Source: Clostridia bacterium
Lineage (GTDB): Bacteria > Bacillota > Clostridia > Christensenellales > Aristaeellaceae
Direction of reading: 5' to 3'
Assembly: GCA_017524725.1 (NCBI GenBank)
Contig: JAFXUZ010000086.1
Span: 1 to 55,548, forward strand
Length of the DNA stretch: 55,548 nucleotides
Part shown: in pieces, positions 41,823 to 51,254 of the stretch
Layout: every line of letters starts with the position of its first letter
Position numbering within the stretch: position 1 is the first letter of the stretch
Made by a program: the position numbers and the translations under genes
Notes under the pieces: generated by a model
The model's database searches: none
The model's input: only the letters and a program-made list of their open reading frames with translations
What the model was told of the DNA's origin: nothing

Positions 41823-42846
41823 ATGGCAGAAAGGTTCCCGGGCATGGCGAAACAGAAATTTACAAATAGTGTGATCAGCGGCACCATCGTTGACTATGTT
41901 GCCTGGCGCGGGGACCTGACTTTTGAACATTCTCCCTGGGGCGAGATCGATGGGGTGATCGCCGCCATGATCTCCTATGGAAACCTCGGTGAGAACGAAC
42001 TTGTCTTTGGGAGCGGCAGAACGATCAGGCTTGATGAGCTTGCCGATTCCAACCTGCTGGAACTGTACCCTCAGGAGGGCGTCGGCGACGGCGCAAAGGC
42101 CCGCAGCCGGTTTCTAATAAGCCTGGCTCAAAGCAGGCGTTTTCAGGATATCACCGTCCTGGACCAGGTCAATGAGGTGGATCCCGGGCGCAATATTCAG
42201 TTTTCCGCGATGACGCTGAATGTCCCCGGTGTCGGAACAGTGATCGCCTTCCGCGGTACCGACCCATCGCTGGTGGGCCGGAAGGAAGACTTCATGATGA
42301 GCTATGTTACTCCCGTTCCGGCACAGACCGCCTCGATCGCATACCTGAAAAAGGCAGCGAAAAACACCGCGGGCCCCCTTTATCTGGCAGGGCACAGCAA
42401 GGGCGGCAACCTTGCCCTGTATTCCGCAGCGCACGCGGAGCCGGCCGTTCGGGAGCGTCTTGTCAGGATCTATTCCTTTGACGGCCCCGGCCTGGACGAT
42501 GAAACCATCGGCTCCGAAGGGTTACAGGCTTATCGAACCGTTGATCCGGTCGGACGTCCCGTCCGGCTCCATTGTGGGCTTGCTGATGAACTATCATCCC
42601 AAATACCGTGTGGTGCAGTCCGCCAGCTTTTCTATCCTGCAGCACGACCCGTTCAATTGGAAACTGGTCGGCAGGCATTTCCTGGAGGCAGAGAACGTTT
42701 CCAACAGCTCACAGATCCTGGACCAGGCTGTTCACGAATGGCTCAAATCCTGTACGCCTGAACAGCGGGAGACCTTCGTGACGGTCATTTTTTCTCTGCT
42801 GAGTAAAAAAAGTCCTCTGACGGAAAGGTGGAAACTGACGGGCTGA
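41823..42846 (+). pseudogene. Mbeg1-like lipase/esterase (DUF2974), single frameshift
   Basis: An alpha/beta hydrolase whose first frame has TIVDYVAWRGDLTFEHSPW, IAFRGTDPSLVG and the nucleophile elbow GHSKGG (S192), then leaves the family after residue 232. The rest (GYRLIEPLIRSDVPSGSIVGLL, then QHDPFNWKLVGRHF, carrying the likely catalytic His) is in the next frame to TGA at 42844-42846. One extra base within GAAGGGTTAC (42516-42525) explains this. The remaining sequence looks intact, so it may be a recent mutation or a sequence error. The stop overlaps the next ATG. Confidence 0.8.
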
Positions 42847-43526
42847 TGAAAAAAGCGGATGAAGAATCCAGAAAGATGATACGGATGCTGGTCAATCGGC
42901 TGATCGTCTTATATGCCGGGATTTCGTGGGACAAGAATGTTCTGAAGCCGCTTATGCAGGCCTCGGACGATCTGCGGCTGAGGCTGAAAGGGCTGCAGGG
43001 AAACCTGGTCAAATCGGGCATTATCCGGATCGATAATCAAGGGAATGGTTTCCGGGAAGCAACGGAAGAAACCATGAGTATGGCGCAAAACGGAAAACTT
43101 AAGCGCGAGGAGTGTCTGCGCCTGGTACTGCTCACCGAAGAGATCCTGAGTATGGTCAGCATCGTTACCGGGGATATGAAAGCGGAATTCTGGATCGAGC
43201 ACATCAGCAGGCAGTATCAGCTGCATGTTTCGACCCGTTCGCTCCGGAACAGGAAACAGCGCAGGCAAATGAAAAAAACGATCGCCTTGAAAAACGGTGA
43301 GAAGCCTGCAGGATTCCTGGCAAAGCTCCGCAGCGCTTTCGAAGGCGCGATGGTATCCGATACTGACCGGGTATGCTTTTCACTACCCGACGGCCGGGAA
43401 CAGGATACTTCCGGGCAATGGGACGGATTTGAGCGATCCATCCTGTTCCACATGGCGGACGATGTTCGGATCACCACCGTCGGCGGAGAAGTCCGCATGA
43501 CCGTAAGCAAGGGATTCGCAGAATAA
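42846..43526 (+). CDS. Unknown 226-aa protein coupled to the Mbeg1-like gene
   Basis: The ATG at 42846 overlaps the TGA of the preceding gene (TGATG), so translation is coupled; GTG 42828 is an alternative. It is a helical, charged, soluble protein without signal peptide: SWDKNVLKPLMQASDDLRLR, RNRKQRRQMKKTIALKNGE, and a C-terminal part with SLPDGREQDTSGQWDGFERS that looks like a beta structure. I recognise no family. Confidence 0.7.
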   Translation: MKKADEESRKMIRMLVNRLIVLYAGISWDKNVLKPLMQASDDLRLRLKGLQGNLVKSGIIRIDNQGNGFREATEETMSMAQNGKLKREECLRLVLLTEEILSMVSIVTGDMKAEFWIEHISRQYQLHVSTRSLRNRKQRRQMKKTIALKNGEKPAGFLAKLRSAFEGAMVSDTDRVCFSLPDGREQDTSGQWDGFERSILFHMADDVRITTVGGEVRMTVSKGFAE

Positions 43527-43626
43527 TGACGGCATTATAAATCACTAATTGGAGTTGTATGATAATCCAGCGGTCTGCCCGGGATACTGACGAGCAAATA
43601 TCTATACAGTGGGAGGGGTATGAATA

Positions 43627-43962
43627 ATGGCGCGGCAAAGCGTGTTTGAAATGCCGTTTGAAAAGGTCTATCAATGCCTTGTTCAGAAAGCCGAAAGAAA
43701 AGGACGGACACAGGCAGATGTGGACCGGGTCATCAAGTGGCTGACCGGGTATGAGGATATAGGGATCCTGAATGGCAGGACCTATGGCGATTTCCTGTCA
43801 TCAGCGCCAGAGTGGAATCCCAAGTCGGATCTGATCACGGGTTCTGTCTGCGGGATCAGAGTAGAAGAGGTAACTGACCCTTTAACGAAAAGAATGAGGC
43901 AATTGGACAAACTGATCGACGAGCTGGCAAAAGGAAAAACGATAGAGAAGGTACTGAGATAG
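43627..43962 (+). CDS. DUF2200 family protein
   Basis: A 111-aa cytosolic protein with the family pattern: VIKWLTGYEDIGILNGRTYG, ITGSVCGIRVEEVTDPLTKRMRQLDKLIDELAKGK. Function unknown. GGGAGG lies 12 nt before the ATG with an earlier ATG between. A terminator follows. Confidence 0.85.
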   Translation: MARQSVFEMPFEKVYQCLVQKAERKGRTQADVDRVIKWLTGYEDIGILNGRTYGDFLSSAPEWNPKSDLITGSVCGIRVEEVTDPLTKRMRQLDKLIDELAKGKTIEKVLR

Positions 43963-43978
43963 ATGGCAAAAGTAAATA

Positions 43979-44008
43979 CCCCGCAACCGGCTTGGTTACG
44001 GGGTTTTT
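43979..44008. terminator. Bidirectional terminator between the DUF2200 gene and tRNA-Arg(CCT)
   Basis: CCCCGCAACC pairs with GGTTACGGGG (one mismatch) and is followed by TTTTT on the plus strand and by TATTTACTTTT on the minus strand. Confidence 0.8.
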
Positions 44009-44009
44009 G

Positions 44010-44086
44010 TGGCGCACCCGGCGCGATTCGAACGCGCGGCCTTTCGCTTAGGAGGCGAACGCTCTATCCTGCTGAGCTACGGGTGC
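44010..44086 (-). tRNA. tRNA-Arg (anticodon CCT)
   Basis: Full cloverleaf on the minus strand: acceptor GCACCCG/CGGGTGC, anticodon stem TTCGC/GCGAA around CTCCTAA, T-arm GCGCG TTCGAAT CGCGC, encoded CCA. Anticodon CCT reads the Arg codon AGG. Its promoter is at 44196-44224. Confidence 0.95.
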
Positions 44087-44195
44087 ATTCTGATGTGCTG
44101 CATAAGGCGGAGACCGGGTACAGGCTGTTTTATGGCTTTCGCCAAGGTGCAAACTTCATCGGAAGAAACATCAGCCCCTTATGGACAGCTTTTAT

Positions 44196-44224
44196 ATGAT
44201 AACACACTATTCATAAAATGGCAA
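44196..44224 (-). promoter_or_regulatory. Promoter of tRNA-Arg(CCT)
   Basis: Read on the minus strand: TTGCCA, 17 bases, TATCAT. It is about 110 bases before the tRNA. Confidence 0.55.
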
Positions 44225-44302
44225 GGAGAAAATTTTTGCTCGCAGAAATGACCGGATATAAATAGAGGGAAGGGCAAAAATCCAGAAAACAGCAAAAAAA
44301 CA

Positions 44303-44330
44303 TTGCAAATGCGCCGATAAGTGATATAAT
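44303..44330 (+). promoter_or_regulatory. Promoter of the amino-sugar operon
   Basis: TTGCAA, 16 bases, TATAAT, 58 bases before the ATG at 44388. Confidence 0.6.
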
Positions 44331-44387
44331 AAGCCGTTCCTGTTGAATATTGTTTTTTCACGAATCCGAACATTGGGGGAAAGCTGT

Positions 44388-45050
44388 ATGTACACTGTTA
44401 AGGATCTGTATGATCTGGACCACTCCCTGGCAGGGGAGTATCTGGCGGGCTTTACATATCCGTGGGAGGCCCTGAAAGGCATCAAGGAACTGATCCTGAC
44501 CCTGGGCAAAACACTTGGGCCCGATTATGAACAGGTCAGTGAAAACGTGTGGGTCCACAAAAGCGCCAAAGTATTTCCGTCGGCATATCTCGGCGCACCC
44601 TGCATCATCGGCCCTGAAACCGAGGTAAGGCATTGCGCTTTTATCAGGGGGGCCGCCCTGGTAGGAGCCAATTGTGTGGTCGGCAACTCTGTGGAGCTGA
44701 AGAATGTGATCCTGTTCGATCATGTCCAGACGCCGCATTACAATTACGTCGGGGATTCCATTCTCGGCTATTACAGCCACATGGGGGCCGGGTCGATCAC
44801 AAGCAACGTCAAATCCGATAAAAAGCTGGTGGTGGTGCACAACGGGACCGAACAGATCGAAACGGGCCTGAAGAAATTTGGCGCCATGATCGGCGATTAT
44901 GTGGAGGTGGGCTGCAATTCCGTATTGAATCCCGGTACGGTGATCGGGAGACATTCCAACGTATATCCCACCAGCTGTGTCCGCGGAGTGATCCCGGAGA
45001 GAAGTATCCATAAGAACAACGGAACTGTCATCTGCAAAACGGAGGAATAA
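44388..45050 (+). CDS. Left-handed beta-helix acyltransferase, GlmU C-terminal-like
   Basis: A 220-aa protein. The N-terminal 60 residues are helical (YTVKDLYDLDHSLAGEYLAG), and the rest is hexapeptide repeat with VHKSAKVFPSAYLGAPCIIG, VGANCVVGNSVELKNVILFD and NPGTVIGRHSNVYP. The pattern HYNYVGDSILGYYSHMGAGS resembles the GlmU acetyltransferase domain with its catalytic His region. It has no uridylyltransferase domain. GGGGGAAA is about 6 nt before the ATG. It is followed by GlmM-like and NagB genes within a few bases, so its substrate is probably an amino-sugar phosphate or a nucleotide sugar. Confidence 0.8.
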   Translation: MYTVKDLYDLDHSLAGEYLAGFTYPWEALKGIKELILTLGKTLGPDYEQVSENVWVHKSAKVFPSAYLGAPCIIGPETEVRHCAFIRGAALVGANCVVGNSVELKNVILFDHVQTPHYNYVGDSILGYYSHMGAGSITSNVKSDKKLVVVHNGTEQIETGLKKFGAMIGDYVEVGCNSVLNPGTVIGRHSNVYPTSCVRGVIPERSIHKNNGTVICKTEE

Positions 45051-45052
45051 AT

Positions 45053-46402
45053 ATGGGCAAATATTTTGGAACGGACGGGTTCCGGGGCGAAGCCAACGTG
45101 GGGCTGACCTATGAGCATGCGGTAAAGATCGGCCGTTTCCTGGGATGGTATTACGGCGCCCGGATGGGGAAGCGTTCAAAGATCGTTATCGGCAAGGATA
45201 CACGCAGGTCCTCGTACATGTTTGAATACAGCCTTGTCGCGGGCATCACCGCCTCCGGCGGGGACGCATATATCATGCACGTCACTACGACCCCCAGCGT
45301 ATCCTATATCACCAGGACAGATGATTTTGACTGCGGCATCATGATCACCGCTTCCCACAACCCGTATTATGACAACGGGATCAAGCTGATCAACAACAAC
45401 GGTGAGAAGATGGATGAGGAGACCATCCTGAAGGTGGAGGATTACATCGACGGGAAGATCGAGGTGCCCATGGCTACCAGGGACATCGGACGGACGGTGG
45501 ATTATGTGGCCGGAAGGAACCGTTACATCGGCTATCTGATCTCTCTGAGCCGTTATTCCTTTAACGGTATTAAGGTGGGTCTTGACGTGTCCAACGGTTC
45601 GGCCTGGTCCATTGCTAAAGGTGTATTCGATGCCCTGGGTGCCAAGACCTATGTGATCAACAACGATCCCGACGGATACAACATCAACACCAACTGCGGA
45701 AGCACCCATATCGAGCATCTACAGAGATATGTGGTCGACAATCACCTGGATGTAGGTTTCGCATACGACGGAGATGCTGATCGCTGCCTGTGTGTGGATG
45801 AAAAGGGCAATGTCGTCACCGGCGACCATATCCTGTACATTTACGGCCTGTATATGAAGGAGCGGGGCAAGCTGTTCAACAACACCGTGGTCACCACGGT
45901 CATGTCGAACTTCGGCCTGTACAAGGCGTTTGACAAGGTCGGCATCGATTATGCCAAGACCAAGGTGGGCGACAAATACGTATATGAAAACATGAAGGAG
46001 TTTGGCAACCGTATCGGCGGCGAACAATCCGGGCATATCATTTTCTCCAAGTATGCCACCACCGGCGACGGGATCCTGACCAGTCTGAAGATGATGGAAG
46101 TGATGCTGGCCAAGGAAAAGAAGATGAGTGAACTTGCCGAGCCTGTGGCATTCTATCCGCAGGTACTCAAAAACGTGCGTGTGAAGAGCAAGCCGGATGC
46201 CCAGAACGATCCGGACGTGCAGGCGGCGGTCAAAAAAGTGACGGAGGCCCTCGGGGATGAAGGCAGGATCCTTGTGCGTGAAAGCGGCACGGAACCGGTC
46301 ATCCGCGTGATGGTGGAAGCGGGAAGCAATGAAGTCTGCGAAAAATATGTTGATTCAGTTATCGACGTGATCAGACAAAAAGGACATATTGTGGAGGCAT
46401 AA
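45053..46402 (+). CDS. glmM: Phosphoglucosamine mutase-like phosphohexomutase
   Basis: A 449-aa enzyme that would convert glucosamine-6-phosphate to glucosamine-1-phosphate. Start [13 protein letters not shown] is the GlmM pattern; phosphoserine loop ITASHNP (S101), metal loop DGDAD (239-243), and phosphate-binding [17 protein letters not shown] precedes the ATG. Only 2 bases separate it from the acyltransferase gene. A general phosphomannomutase activity cannot be excluded from sequence alone. Confidence 0.9.
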   Translation: MGKYFGTDGFRGEANVGLTYEHAVKIGRFLGWYYGARMGKRSKIVIGKDTRRSSYMFEYSLVAGITASGGDAYIMHVTTTPSVSYITRTDDFDCGIMITASHNPYYDNGIKLINNNGEKMDEETILKVEDYIDGKIEVPMATRDIGRTVDYVAGRNRYIGYLISLSRYSFNGIKVGLDVSNGSAWSIAKGVFDALGAKTYVINNDPDGYNINTNCGSTHIEHLQRYVVDNHLDVGFAYDGDADRCLCVDEKGNVVTGDHILYIYGLYMKERGKLFNNTVVTTVMSNFGLYKAFDKVGIDYAKTKVGDKYVYENMKEFGNRIGGEQSGHIIFSKYATTGDGILTSLKMMEVMLAKEKKMSELAEPVAFYPQVLKNVRVKSKPDAQNDPDVQAAVKKVTEALGDEGRILVRESGTEPVIRVMVEAGSNEVCEKYVDSVIDVIRQKGHIVEA

Positions 46403-46406
46403 AAAG

Positions 46407-47198
46407 ATGAGAGTCATTATTCAGGAAAACTACGACAAGATGTGCAAATGGGCTGCGGATTATATCGCCGCAAAGATCAACGCCCATCACGAAACCAGGC
46501 CCTTTGTGCTGGGTCTTCCGACCGGATCGTCCCCGATCGGCGTGTACAGGGAACTGATCAGAAAGAACAAGGCCGGAGAAGTCAGCTTCAGCAACGTGAT
46601 CACCTTCAACATGGATGAATATCTTGGCCTGCCCCATGAACATGACCAGAGCTACTGGTACTTTATGCATGACAACTTTTTCGATCACCTGGTGGACATG
46701 AAGCCGGAGAACATCAATATCCTTAACGGGATGACCGAAGATCCGGAAGGCGAATGCGCGCGTTATGAGGAGAAGATCGCCGCCTGCGGCGGAATCGACC
46801 TGTTTATGGGCGGCATCGGCGTGGACGGGCATCTTGCCTTTAACGAGCCTTTTACCTCTCTGTCCTCCCGCACGGGCATCCGTGCCCTGACCACGGATAC
46901 CAGGATCGTCAATTCCCGCTTCTTCGGCAACGATCCCGAAAAAGTCCCTGCGTATGCCCTTTCGGTCGGTATCGGAACGGTAACGGATTCAAAGGAAGTC
47001 CTGGTGCTGATCAGCGGACACAACAAGGCACGGGCTCTGGCCCAGACCGTCGAGGGCAACGTCAGCCACAAATGGACCTGCAGCGCCCTGCAGATGCACA
47101 ACGGGGCGATCATCGCCTGCGATGAAGCTGCCTGCGGTGAACTGACCGTTGATACCTACAAGTATTTCCTTGATATCGAGAAGGCCGAGCGGCTGTAA
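46407..47198 (+). CDS. nagB: Glucosamine-6-phosphate deaminase
   Basis: A 263-aa enzyme that interconverts glucosamine-6-P and fructose-6-P plus ammonia. FNMDEYLGL holds the catalytic Asp and [14 protein letters not shown] the catalytic His and Glu. GGAGG is 9 nt before ATG 46407, 4 bases after the glmM stop. Being in one operon with a GlmM and a GlmU-like acyltransferase suggests the biosynthetic direction may be used. A terminator follows. Confidence 0.95.
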   Translation: MRVIIQENYDKMCKWAADYIAAKINAHHETRPFVLGLPTGSSPIGVYRELIRKNKAGEVSFSNVITFNMDEYLGLPHEHDQSYWYFMHDNFFDHLVDMKPENINILNGMTEDPEGECARYEEKIAACGGIDLFMGGIGVDGHLAFNEPFTSLSSRTGIRALTTDTRIVNSRFFGNDPEKVPAYALSVGIGTVTDSKEVLVLISGHNKARALAQTVEGNVSHKWTCSALQMHNGAIIACDEAACGELTVDTYKYFLDIEKAERL

Positions 47199-47240
47199 CA
47201 GGATCCGCTTGACGGATGGAAGGCTATAATGGCCATTGAG

Positions 47241-47268
47241 GGACGCGCTGCGAATGCGCGTCCTTTTT
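47241..47268 (+). terminator. Terminator after nagB
   Basis: GGACGCGC and GCGCGTCC (8 bp) around a 7-base loop, then TTTTT. Confidence 0.88.
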
Positions 47269-47322
47269 CGGATTCCGCAAAAGTTTTTTCTTCCGTATGA
47301 CGTCGGATCCGTCACTTTACGA

Positions 47323-47352
47323 TTGCCTGACAAGATCGGAAAATGGTATGAT
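47323..47352 (+). promoter_or_regulatory. Promoter of the ABC exporter pair
   Basis: TTGCCT, 18 bases, TATGAT; the ATG is about 72 bases downstream. Confidence 0.5.
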
Positions 47353-47424
47353 ATATATCGTTGGTTCCATTCGCTCCGGGGAAGATATCCGGCGCGTCAT
47401 CAGTTGCATTGGGAGCATTATGAA

Positions 47425-49197
47425 ATGAAATTTTTATGGAAATACCTGCGGATCCATGTAAAACGGATCAGCGGTGTCATGGGGATCAAACTTTCCGGGA
47501 CACTGACGGAGCTTTTGATCCCATATGTAATGGAACACCTGATAGACCATGTGGTCCCCTCCGGAAATACATGGCACGTGCTTTTGTGGGGCCTTGTCAT
47601 GCTGTGCCTGGCGGGACTGGTGCGATTTCTTAACGTGACCGCCAACCGTTTTTCCGTAAAAACAGCGCGGCAGGTAGCGTATTCCGTGCGGCGCGATCTG
47701 TATCACGCGTCCCTCAGGCTTTCGGGAAGACAGATGGACAGGATCGGCCTGCCTTCGCTGATCAGCCGCATGACGTCGGATTCCTACAATGTTCAGTCCT
47801 TCTCCCAATCCGTCCAGACCATCGGAATCCGCGCGCCGATCATGCTTCTGGGAGGGATCGCGATTACCCTTACAATGGACGCTGGTCTTGCACTTATCCT
47901 GTGCATTATGGCGCCGATCATGATCGCTTTGGTCGTGTTCGTTTCCATGCGCGGCATCCCGCTGTACGACAAAGTACAGCGCGGCATGGACAGCATCGTC
48001 CGTGTGATGAGGGAAAACATCACCGGCATCAGAGTGGTCAAGGCGCTTTCCAGGGAATCCTACGAAAAGAAACGCTTTTCCGACGTCAATGATGAGACCG
48101 CCCGGAGGGATATCCGTGCGGGCATCGTCATGGCGCTTCCCGGGCCGATCGTGACCCTGTTTTTGAACGTCGGGCTGACCCTGGTGGTACTTCTGGGCGC
48201 CCGCAGGGTCAACGACGGGGTCACAGAGCCGGGAGTGATACTGGCGTTCCTGACATATTTCAATATGATCCTGATGGGTGTGATGGGATTAAACAGGGTG
48301 TTCATGATGCTTTCAAAGGCCAACGCTTCGGCCTACCGGATCGCCGAGGTCGTCAATACCGAGACCGACCTGAAGGTTCTCCCTCCAGAGGAATGCGCTG
48401 AGTGCGGCAGGGAAGGGATGATCGTGTTTGATCATGTGACGTTCAGCTATAACGATGACGAACAGGACGCTTTGGGTGCGTCTCATGACGACCGCTTTGC
48501 CGGCGGCGGGCGGCAGCAGTGCCTGGAGGATATCGATTTCGCCATCCCGCGGGGCGGATCACTTGGGATCATCGGTGCCACAGGAAGCGGAAAAACCACG
48601 ATCGTCAACCTGCTGATGCGCTTCTACGATCCGCAGAAAGGCCATGTGTTCGTAAATGGACGGGACGTGCGCAGCTATCAGCCGGAAGAACTGAGGAGCA
48701 GGTTCGGAACAGTCTTCCAGAACGACACCGTTTTTGCCGACACCATCCAGGAGAATGTCGTCTTTGGCAGAAATGTTGACGGAAACATGATGCGCGCAGC
48801 AGCCAGGGACGCCATGGCAACCGGGTTTATCGAAGAATACGACGACGGGTATGAACACCGGGCGGATATCGGCGGGGCTAATTTTTCAGGCGGCCAGAAG
48901 CAGCGTCTCCTGATCGCAAGAGCCTTGGCTGCCAAGCCGGAGATCCTGATACTTGACGATTCCTCCTCAGCCCTGGATTACCGTACCGACGCGTCACTCA
49001 GGCACGCGATCAGGGAGCATCACCAAAGCGCCACGACCATTGTCATCGCCCAGCGGGTCTCGTCCATTATGAATCTGGACAGGATCCTGGTCCTGGAGGA
49101 AGGCCGGATGATCGGCAGCGGGACCCACCAGGAGCTTCTGAAGAACAATCCCGTATACGGCGAGATCTGCCGGACACAGATGGGGGAGGCGATGTAA
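47425..49197 (+). CDS. ABC exporter half-transporter with degenerate ATP site
   Basis: A 590-aa protein with six membrane helices and an ATPase domain. The start ATG 47425 has GGGAG 9 nt upstream. Walker A is GATGSGKTT and the signature is FSGGQKQR. Walker B is EILILDDSSSALD, so the catalytic Glu is Asp, and the switch His is Gln (VIAQRVSS). In heterodimeric exporters this marks the subunit with a degenerate site. An Asp- and Gly-rich loop (about 345-365) precedes the ATPase domain. It overlaps the next gene by one base (TAATG). Confidence 0.92.
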   Translation: MKFLWKYLRIHVKRISGVMGIKLSGTLTELLIPYVMEHLIDHVVPSGNTWHVLLWGLVMLCLAGLVRFLNVTANRFSVKTARQVAYSVRRDLYHASLRLSGRQMDRIGLPSLISRMTSDSYNVQSFSQSVQTIGIRAPIMLLGGIAITLTMDAGLALILCIMAPIMIALVVFVSMRGIPLYDKVQRGMDSIVRVMRENITGIRVVKALSRESYEKKRFSDVNDETARRDIRAGIVMALPGPIVTLFLNVGLTLVVLLGARRVNDGVTEPGVILAFLTYFNMILMGVMGLNRVFMMLSKANASAYRIAEVVNTETDLKVLPPEECAECGREGMIVFDHVTFSYNDDEQDALGASHDDRFAGGGRQQCLEDIDFAIPRGGSLGIIGATGSGKTTIVNLLMRFYDPQKGHVFVNGRDVRSYQPEELRSRFGTVFQNDTVFADTIQENVVFGRNVDGNMMRAAARDAMATGFIEEYDDGYEHRADIGGANFSGGQKQRLLIARALAAKPEILILDDSSSALDYRTDASLRHAIREHHQSATTIVIAQRVSSIMNLDRILVLEEGRMIGSGTHQELLKNNPVYGEICRTQMGEAM

Positions 49198-50966
49198 TGG
49201 CAAAGCGGGATTCCGTCATGCATAAGCCGAAGGACAGCAAAAGCGCCCTTCGGCGGACGATCGCTTTCCTTGGACCTTTCAAATGGCTGATACTGCTGGT
49301 ATGGATGCTTTGCATCCTGTCGAATCTGCTCCAATTGCAGGGGCCGGACCTGGCGGGGCATGCCATCAACGAAGCCGCCGCGGGCAGGGGCAAGGTGAAT
49401 TTCGAGCGGGTGTCCTATTATGCTGTCAGGATGCTGATGTGTTATCTGGCATCGTCTCTTCTGAGCGTCGTCATCCATACGCTGATGATGAATATCTCAA
49501 AACGCGCCGCAAGGCGCATGCGGCAGCAGGTCTTTGACAAACTGATGCTTTTGCCGGTCGGGTATTTTGACAGGCATGCAGGCGGCGACATCATCAGCAG
49601 GGTCAGCTATGATATCGACGTTATTTCCACCTGCCTTGCGACGGACGTGGTATCAATTATGACCAGCGTCGTGACTGTCGTCGGATCGGTGATCATGATG
49701 ATCCGCATATCCCTGCCCCTTTCAGCGGTAGCCCTCTTCAGCGTTCCTGCCGCGATCATTTACACATCCCACATGCGCAAAATAACCCAGCCTCGCTTCG
49801 CCCGGCGTTCTAAGGCATACGGTACGATGAACGGTTTCGTGGAGGAGATGTTTTCGGGTCAGAAGACCATCCAGGCATACGCCTATGAGGAGCATGCCGA
49901 ACAGCGTTTTGACGAGGTCAACACCAATTCCGCCGAAGCATACTGGGAGGCGGACCGTTATGGCGTAACCATCGGCCCGACCATGGGATTCATCAACAAC
50001 GTGACCCTCAGCCTGATCGCCCTGCTGGGATCGGTGCTGTATATGAAAAACATTATCAAACTTGGATCCATATCATCATTTGTCCTTTATTCCAGGAAGT
50101 TTTCCGGCCCGATCAATGAGATCGCCAATATCATCAATGAACTTTTTTCCGCCCTTGCCGCGGCGGAACGGGTGTTCGCTCTGTTGGACGAACCCGAAGA
50201 AACGGCGGATCTTCCCGGCGCAGCGGAACTGAAGAACGTACGCGGCGAAGTGGAATTGAAGCATGTCGCCTTCGGCTACGACGAAAAAAAGACCGTGCTT
50301 CACGACCTGAGCCTCAGGGCAGAGGCGGGAAAACTGGTAGCCATCGTCGGCCCGACGGGCGCGGGGAAAACGACCATCATCAACCTGCTTATGCGCTTTT
50401 ATGACCCGGCAGGCGGGGAGATATTTGTGGACGGAAAGGAGATCCGCACCCTGACCCGTGAAAGCCTGAGGCGTGCCTATGCGATGGTGCTGCAGGACAC
50501 CTGGGTATTTAAAGGTACGATCTTTGAGAACATCGCCTATGGCAAGCCGGACGCCACCATGGAAGAGGTCACAGCCGCTGCCAGATCAGCCCATATCCAT
50601 CCATTTATCATGCGGCTTCCGGAGGGATACCGGACCGTCATCAGTGAAGACGGCGGGAATATATCCAAGGGGCAGAAACAGCTTCTGACCATTGCCAGAG
50701 CCATGCTGTATGATGCCCGGATGCTGATCCTTGACGAAGCGACGTCCAACGTGGACACCGGTACAGAGAGAGAAATACAAAAAGCCATGCGTGACCTGAT
50801 GAAGGGGAAGACCTGCTTTGTGATCGCTCACCGTCTGTCGACGATACGAAACGCTGACCTGATCCTGGTCCTTGACCATGGCGACGTGGTGGAGCAGGGG
50901 ACCCATGAATCCCTGATGGCAAAAAAAGGCGTCTATCACCTCCTGTACGCGGCTCAGTTTGAATGA
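49197..50966 (+). CDS. ABC exporter half-transporter with degenerate signature motif
   Basis: A 589-aa partner of the preceding protein. Walker A GPTGAGKTT, canonical Walker B MLILDEATSNVD and switch His (FVIAHRLST) are intact, but the signature is ISKGQKQ (K for G). Together the pair has one normal and one degenerate ATP site, as in TM287/288, BmrCD and LmrCD. Its ATG overlaps the preceding stop, so translation is coupled. Substrate unknown; multidrug or lipid export is typical. Confidence 0.93.
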   Translation: MAKRDSVMHKPKDSKSALRRTIAFLGPFKWLILLVWMLCILSNLLQLQGPDLAGHAINEAAAGRGKVNFERVSYYAVRMLMCYLASSLLSVVIHTLMMNISKRAARRMRQQVFDKLMLLPVGYFDRHAGGDIISRVSYDIDVISTCLATDVVSIMTSVVTVVGSVIMMIRISLPLSAVALFSVPAAIIYTSHMRKITQPRFARRSKAYGTMNGFVEEMFSGQKTIQAYAYEEHAEQRFDEVNTNSAEAYWEADRYGVTIGPTMGFINNVTLSLIALLGSVLYMKNIIKLGSISSFVLYSRKFSGPINEIANIINELFSALAAAERVFALLDEPEETADLPGAAELKNVRGEVELKHVAFGYDEKKTVLHDLSLRAEAGKLVAIVGPTGAGKTTIINLLMRFYDPAGGEIFVDGKEIRTLTRESLRRAYAMVLQDTWVFKGTIFENIAYGKPDATMEEVTAAARSAHIHPFIMRLPEGYRTVISEDGGNISKGQKQLLTIARAMLYDARMLILDEATSNVDTGTEREIQKAMRDLMKGKTCFVIAHRLSTIRNADLILVLDHGDVVEQGTHESLMAKKGVYHLLYAAQFE

Positions 50967-50990
50967 TCGGCAAATGATCTGCCATATGTT

Positions 50991-51022
50991 CGGGACCGGG
51001 CGATGCCCGGCCCGTTTTTTTT
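50991..51022 (+). terminator. Terminator after the ABC exporter pair
   Basis: CGGGACCGGGC and GCCCGGCCCG pair with one bulge around GAT and are followed by eight T. Confidence 0.85.
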
Positions 51023-51254
51023 CGTCATTTACCGGATAACCTTGATAATAATGATCCTGATTAAAAAGGCTAAATGCCTTTTATTTAGCGCCGAAGGTGC
51101 GTTCAGGATCGCATGAGAGTGCGCAGCACGCGGATTCTCAAATTGATAATTTCAATTTGAATAGTATAAAGAGCGTCCAGTTTCAAAGAAGCGTGATCTC
51201 ATGATGCGAGGGCGCTGTTGAAGGCAAAAAAGCCTTTTTCCCTGCATGCTGTAT
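51023..51254. other. Structured intergenic region, no gene
   Basis: A long-range stem GATCCTGA (51053-51060) with TCAGGATC (51103-51110) encloses the hairpins AAAAGGC/GCCTTTT and GCGCC/GGTGC. Then come a GTGCGCAGCAC-type stem and an exact palindrome TCAAATTGA-5-TCAATTTGA (51138-51160), and near 51221-51240 AAGGC/GCCTT with TTTTT. It lies between convergent genes. It may be an RNA element or an interspersed repeat; no second copy was seen in this window. Confidence 0.45.

Noticed and set aside
51023..51254. c-di-AMP riboswitch for ktrB
   Set aside because: The structured region lies downstream of ktrB, not upstream, and I could not match the known riboswitch core.
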